This document shows positions 58,561-64,000 of a stretch of DNA of 64,000 bases, one piece after another; within the stretch, counting starts at the first letter, position 1, and every line of letters starts with the position of its first letter. Where the stretch lies: positions 12,671,913 through 12,735,912 of the forward strand of contig NC_050472.1 in NCBI RefSeq assembly GCF_013373865.1. The letters are read 5' to 3'. Origin of the DNA: Monomorium pharaonis. Lineage: Eukaryota > Arthropoda > Insecta > Hymenoptera > Formicidae. The notes beneath the pieces are model-generated. The model was not told where the DNA came from and did not search any database. It saw only the letters and a list, made by a program, of their open reading frames with translations. A program made the translations under genes and the position numbers.

Positions 58561-60060
58561 GAGTAGCTAGCACCAGGAAGTACAGGTGAACGACGGTAAG
58601 AGAGCAATCCTGTTGCTACGTCATTTCCTACGTCATTTTCTGTTTATAATTATAAGAATATATGGAATATTTTCTTTCCCGACTATTTTTCTTTTTTGTT
58701 ATTTTTCTTTAACTGTTGGATTTTATTTATCTGTCCATTTTCATCGAATTGAGTAATCGATTATAATTGAACTCACTCCTGAGAAAAAGTTTTCACGCAA
58801 TTTTTCAGGATTTCTGTATAAATTTTATATTTTTATATTTTAGAAAAATAAGTCTCTTCTTAAGAGTGTATCGGACATACAACCTTAGACATAAGTGCAT
58901 GAAATTTGAAATACTTAAATATCTATGCCTAACGCATAGTAAATCTAGATGTAAGAAACTTGAACAATAGTGGGAGTCTTATTTTTACTCTTACGAAGGT
59001 ATTTTTTACGTATGTGCGATTTTTTTTACTTATGAGTTTAAACTTTTAACAGTGAAAATGCACAATTATCTCAAGTTATATGTTCTCATATATATGTATT
59101 CATTTCTTTAAAATGGTGTAGTGAAGACAATTGAAACTTGACAGATATTTTCATCTATTCATATACTAGATGTACAAAAAAATTCAAAACAATAGTACTA
59201 CTTCTTCTATACTTTTTTAGCTGTTTCATCCATCAAGATCGTCGTTTTCCATAAAATAGAAAAGGATACCATGTAAAATCAGTGAAAATTAAAATAGTTA
59301 TAACTCAGCAACTGTTTAGTGGATGCGTTTTCAATTTTTTGCAGTACATTAGGGAAACTAAAAAAACAATTTCACAAATTTTTAACAACTTTGTACCATT
59401 TTGAACTTCAGTTCGATACATCCTTAAATGAATGAATGGAAACATTTCTTAAAAATAATTTAAAAACATATAAATTTTTAAGATTTTTTAAAAATTAATA
59501 TAATATATATCTAAACCCAATAAAAACAACCTAGTCAAAATGATGAATATTATCAAATTGATAAAAGGACATAATGTCAAAAATATATCAAATTTATGAC
59601 AATTTGACTGCAAAATGTCCCAGATTTTTAATAGGTTTCTGATTGTCTGAATCATCAGACGTTATTTTGTTTGATGTTGAAATTAAGAGACACGGTAGTG
59701 TCTCGCGCCAAGTAAACGCGCGGTGCGAGACCGTGTATTATACACGAGTACACGACTTGCGAACACCTGAAATTATCAGATCTCAATCACGACTGAATTG
59801 ATCGAGTTTTAACTAGGCTCAATCGAAAGCTTGGGTTTGATTTGTATAAGAAAATTTTTTATTTTTACTCTACGTGCCTTACGAGTGGAGATATCGTGAC
59901 CCAAAGTCCGAATTGTAAATTTTAGTTATTTTTTTAATTTCTACAAAAAATGATATTTATATGAAACAAAAAACATACAAATTTTTACTTTTAGTAAATA
60001 TTTTTATATTATCTATAGAAATGTTTTCCACCAAAGTTTTCAGACGATGATGAGCCATAA
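58561..60060. other. Upstream flank of AcCoAS, AT-rich
   Basis: No gene recognised. 59688-59790 begins gacacggtagtgtctcgcgc and is shared with 21888-21990, a dispersed GC-rich repeat fragment. Confidence 0.5.
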
Positions 60061-60069
60061 AAGACTACA

Positions 60070-60370
60070 AAATTTTTCATGCAGCACAGAAAGTTTGCAA
60101 CAATGTTTTTCTGCAAGATTGCAACATTGCCGAAATATTACAAAATATTGCTGCAATATTGCTGTAATATTGCAGGAATAGTAAAATGCCTGCTTGCAGC
60201 AATCTTGCAACATAACATTGCAGTAATATTATAGTATAACATATGCAATAATGTATATATTTGTATCGACATAATTTCTCTTTGGTATATGAGAAATTAT
60301 AAGAAATTATAACTGTAGAAACCACCGATCTATGAATAGCTGTGGAACATGAGCAAATGGGGTGCATCCG
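60070..60370. repeat. TTGCAGCAATATTGC word mixture
   Basis: Repeated attgc/tgcaa words on both strands (aatattgctgcaatattg and similar), related to 53430-53580 and 12080-12190. The left border is near catgcagcacag. Probably an old foldback element. Confidence 0.5.
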
Positions 60371-61651
60371 TACAGATGTTTGCCGCGCGGCAAAAATAAA
60401 TGACTAGATAAAATTTTTATTATAAACTTTTTTATAGTTCTATGGTTGATATTCATAAGATAAAAGGCTGTATAAGACAATGTCCTATTTTATGATACAC
60501 TATAAGAATAAATCGATTTTAAAATAATTCAAAAGTTTGATTTTTATAAAAAATTTTATTTAGAAAGCTATATTATCATTTGAAATAATAAATCAATTAA
60601 TACGAAATTTGCTTTAAAATATTTTGTTTAAAAAATATATAAAGCATTTGTCTCCAAATGCATTCAGAAAAGTAAGTACAACAGTCGTACAGCGTAAAAT
60701 CGCGAGCTGTACTTCCTTTTTTACTGGAGTTATTTAATTAAAAATTTCGACGATTTTTGAAAATGTTTTTCAAAATAGCTTATTCAAAAGCTTTTGAAAA
60801 AATTTTTAACTATATATAATTTTTTTTCTTATAATTCAATAATTTTTTAATTTTGCGTGTTTTACAATACGTAAAGTTACGTTTACGCGTTTTACAAGGA
60901 ACTTGCGAACGTGTTTTGGTTTATGAGACGAAAAGTCAGCGTTCCATTTTCGACGGACACGTGCATTAATGTGTAATACTGATTTATGATACGCAGTTAT
61001 TTGCAACACGTTTTTTTGTTTGAAATTTATATTGTGCATATATGCTGTTACTTAAAATAAATTAATAAGTATAATTAATCTGTGAAATATAAAATCTACC
61101 TATAGGTAAGTAGAATTGTGATTGAGAAATTGAAAAGTTTAAAAACTAACCTTTATCATACATAATAACCCAGACAACACGCTTGTCAAAATAAAAACTT
61201 TAAGAGAACTTTGTTAAGAAAACGTTTAGATCTTGGAAATGATGTCAAAATGGTAACATTTATTAGAGACATCTACTAAGAGAGATCTTTGAGATATTGA
61301 AGAGTTTCATTTAAGTTTCTTGAAAATGTTATCCTTATGACATCAGCTAAATGATATCAGCTTCCCAGGTAGCAAGGTGTCGTCTAATTGACGGCATTTT
61401 TTGGTCATTTTATGACGAACCAGACGTCATAATGTCCAGATAAAATGACGTCTAAATGTCGTAAAACTGACGTACATTTGTCCCATCTTAACGACGTCAA
61501 AAATACGTCATTATTTTCATATTATTGACGTTATTTTCAAGAAGCTAGTATCGTACATTTGACAGTATTTTATTGTTATTTTTATGACAAAACATAGGTT
61601 TTTAGATTACATTTAATAAAGACGACATTTTAACGTCATTATTATGACTAT

Positions 61652-62497
61652 CCCAGGTAGTAAAAGCCGTTATTTTGACGTTTTAGAAAATATTTCGGGT
61701 ACATGTCCTATATATGCAGTACTTGCATTATGAAAATATCGAAATAACATAATTATAATGTAAAAAAAAAATTGACTTGTTTCTCAACAAGCATCGTGAC
61801 CCACCACACCATAGTCACATTTGGAATTGCCTAACTTCCGCGGTCACCCATCCAACTCTGAACCGCCGTCGACGTTGCTTGACTTCGAAGATTGTATGCT
61901 ACCTAGCACTTTGTGATGATCCGTGAACACTTGATGCTTATGAATACATATTTGTTATAGATCAGTTCAATAGATGCGAGAAACATGAAACTTGTAGTTA
62001 ACTAATATTTTTAATAAATATAAATTTACAGTTTTTTTCATGATTTTTACATATGCGAAATAACATGTAGAATAACTTATAAAAATATGTTTTTGCTCTG
62101 TTCTTTTGATAAAGCTAAATTATACCTCAGACAGAACGCAATATTTATAAAATATTTATAATATTTATTTAAATATTTTATAAATATTTATCCAAATATT
62201 TTATAAATATTTTTTGTGATCTCAGATTTGACAAATCATAAAGATTAATCATAAATATTATAAAAATATTTATGAAATATTTACAAATATTTACAAAATA
62301 TTATTTATACAAATCTTTATCTTTTATTTACCATAAATATTATATAAAATATTTAGTTTATATTTTAATATGTTGAATAAAGATTTTTTTCTTCGTATAT
62401 ATAAAATATGTGTAAAATATTTATATAATATTTTGAAAAAATAAATATTAATAAATATTTTAATAATATTTATCATAAATATTATGTGCTGTCTGGG
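61652..62497. mobile_element. CCC element with 5S-like module, AT duplication
   Basis: Begins CCCAGGTAGTAAAAGCC and ends CTGTCTGGG, flanked by AT. The right half is a row of aaatatttat words. A 5S-like module lies at 61795-61930. The two ends are not exact inverse copies beyond CCCAG, so the borders may belong to two fused elements. Confidence 0.55.
61795..61930 (-). repeat. 5S-rRNA-derived module (SINE3-like), copy 2
   Basis: On the minus strand: cttcgaagtcaagcaacgtc, cggttcagagttgg, atgggtgaccgcgg, the central part of 5S rRNA with the internal Pol III promoter. It shares flanking words with copy 1 on both sides (ggatcatcac upstream, gactatgg downstream), so the two derive from one module of about 140 bp or more. 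Confidence 0.7.
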
Positions 62498-63030
62498 ATG
62501 ATTCTAAAATATTAATAGTTTAATTATATAAAATATTATATTAATTTTAATAATGTTGTTTATTAACCAATCTTTAAATAATGATTAATATAGTTATAAG
62601 TAGCAAAGTGTCGTCCACCTCAATAATTCGTCATTTGAGGTCAAATCGTCAATTATTACAAAGAATTATAGTTAACGTCAGTAATTACTATCACTGATAA
62701 AACCTTATTAATACGTCGTAAAATGATTAACTGACGTTATTAATTAGTCAAGAATATGACGTCGGAAATACGTTGTAGGATGGATAAATGACTGACGTAA
62801 TTAATAGGTCAAAAAATGACGTTACTCTTACGTCTTAATTTGGTAACATGACGTCCGCGACCTTAAATGACGAATTATTGACGTCGTATTAACGTCACCT
62901 TGCTACCTGGATGGGTTAATGTCTCTTAAAAGATATCACAATGCGGTCCGATTTTTGAGCCGTCCATACGCGTCGTAGTTGACTCAGAACCCAGTAAACA
63001 ATATGTTGTCAAAAAGATCTCTGAAAGATA

Positions 63031-64000
63031 CCCAGTGAACACAGTAATATAGTAGCAGTGTAACAGCAATGTAACCGAATATAACAAGTTACGTTACTCT
63101 GAAATTACGCGTAACTTACATGTAAGTTACAATTTCCGACTCAGCAATATAACATGTTATAATTACATGTTATCTAACCGTTACACAACAGTTACAAAGA
63201 AAAATAAAATAAAATAAAAATTTCATTTTTTTTAAATTATTTTTATCAACAGCACATACTACATTTAGAATAAATTTTTATTAATTAATTAAATTTAAAT
63301 TATGTTATTTTTTATTTCATTCTTACTTGCCGCTGCTAGGTTTGAACCCGGGACCTTAGGATTACGAACCTTGTACTCTACCTGCTACGCCAATTTGACT
63401 CATCGATATGAGTACTTGTTATTGTCTACATATGTACTACCTATATGTAAACTGACGCGATTATATTATTTTTTATAAAAGCAATTAAATTTTGCAAAAC
63501 ATATTAAAAATAAATAGCATTAATTTATTTACTTATTAATTTCATTGTTAAATTTATCTTTTTCCATAACCTTAATAATTTGATGGAAATTGCGATCTAT
63601 TTAGCACTAATCTTTGAAGCGTTCAAATGATTAATTAGATGGTTAACTATATATAGATCATAATTCTAAGAAAAATTGAATAGTATACATTTATTATTCT
63701 GTTTTTGTTCAGCACATGATGAATTTCGATTTTGTGCATTTTTTGTGCGCAGTAATTGTAGACAAACCGTTATTTTTGAAAACATTATCTTTATAATAAT
63801 TTTTTTTATTATCAAATAGATCTATCATTCAGGATGTTGTAATGTTGTCTGATTTCTGAGTCAACTACGACGCATCGTTCCGTAATAACATTGATACGTG
63901 TTATGTTACGATTATACAATTTTTGTTGAATAACTGTAACGCCAAAACGATGTATAACAGCTATATCACTTGCGTATAACAAATATTACGTAACAGGTTA
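63031..64000. mobile_element. CCCAGTGAACAC element, runs off the window
   Basis: Left end CCCAGTGAACACAGTAATAT after TA. 63770-64000 is the inverse of 43850-44130, so this is the fuller copy of the family at 43734. The right end should follow shortly beyond base 64000. It carries a tRNA-like module. Confidence 0.65.
63327..63400 (-). repeat. tRNA-like module (A and B boxes)
   Basis: On the minus strand, TGGCGTAGCAGGTAGAGT resembles box A / D arm and GGTTCAAACC box B / T arm, with ttcgtaat in the place of the anticodon loop (would read CGU). Acceptor and T stems do not pair properly, so it is a relic or a SINE head, not a working tRNA gene. Confidence 0.5.

Larger units (their letters stand above)
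61364..62915. mobile_element. CCCAGGTAGCAAGGTG element with nested element
   Basis: Left end CCCAGGTAGCAAGGTGTCGTC, right end CACCTTGCTACCTGG followed by ATGGG, then TT, matching TT on the left. The irregular right end leaves the exact border open. The arms are rows of tgacgt/acgtca words (unit of the type aatgacgtc). Confidence 0.65.

Noticed and set aside
63327..63400. Functional tRNA gene with CGU anticodon
   Set aside because: Acceptor arms do not pair and the T stem has mismatches; only box A and box B are convincing.

Overview
The window is AT-rich, intron-rich animal DNA. The host gene, intron sizes and transposon content suggest an insect. An ant or other hymenopteran is my guess, but nothing here proves the order. 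The only host gene I can assign firmly is acetyl-CoA synthetase (AcCoAS/ACSS2 type) on the minus strand. Eight coding exons run from the start codon at 58208 down to 8387 and join without a frame error into about 530 residues. The last ~140 residues, the mobile C-terminal subdomain, must lie left of base 1.

Region by region: 1181-8337 holds a plus-strand, multi-exon enolase-like pseudogene in the AcCoAS intron that leaves the window. It was split by a TTAA-flanked element (2452-7068) that carries a broken transposase and three further insertions, one of them with two more nested inside. 8387-15803 holds AcCoAS exons 8 to 5, separated by a TA-flanked element (9274-13038) and a foldback. 15804-24064 is an intron full of transposon relics: a mariner-like element holding a solo LTR, two inverted THAP-domain relics, LTR pieces and a piggyBac-type fragment. 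Exon 4 is at 24065-24447. 24448-31376 holds a GC-rich LTR-like block, word-array foldbacks and a LINE 3' end. Exon 3 is at 31377-31572. The next intron is 24.4 kb (31573-55947). It contains a candidate two-exon nested gene (32541-33193 and upstream), many foldback elements at 34-48 kb and long quiet AT-rich sequence. Exons 2 and 1 (55948-58208) are followed by a probable promoter region near 58.3-58.6 kb and more insertions up to 64000.

The most unusual content is the repeat set. (1) At least ten elements from several sequence-unrelated families all begin CCC and end GGG, and are flanked by 2-bp duplications of no fixed sequence. Six or seven of these can be checked against an uninterrupted sibling copy or a reading frame. 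(2) A second group has arms built of shuffled 15-16 bp words around a CAC(A/C)G core, with 8-bp target duplications that can be verified twice. (3) CCC elements carry 5S-rRNA-like modules (two copies) and a tRNA-like module (one copy). (4) In the nested candidate gene, the first AUG of the transcript is created by splicing an A to a TG.

Genes working together: only AcCoAS is clearly functional. It makes cytosolic acetyl-CoA from acetate. The enolase copy is dead and the nested gene has unknown function.
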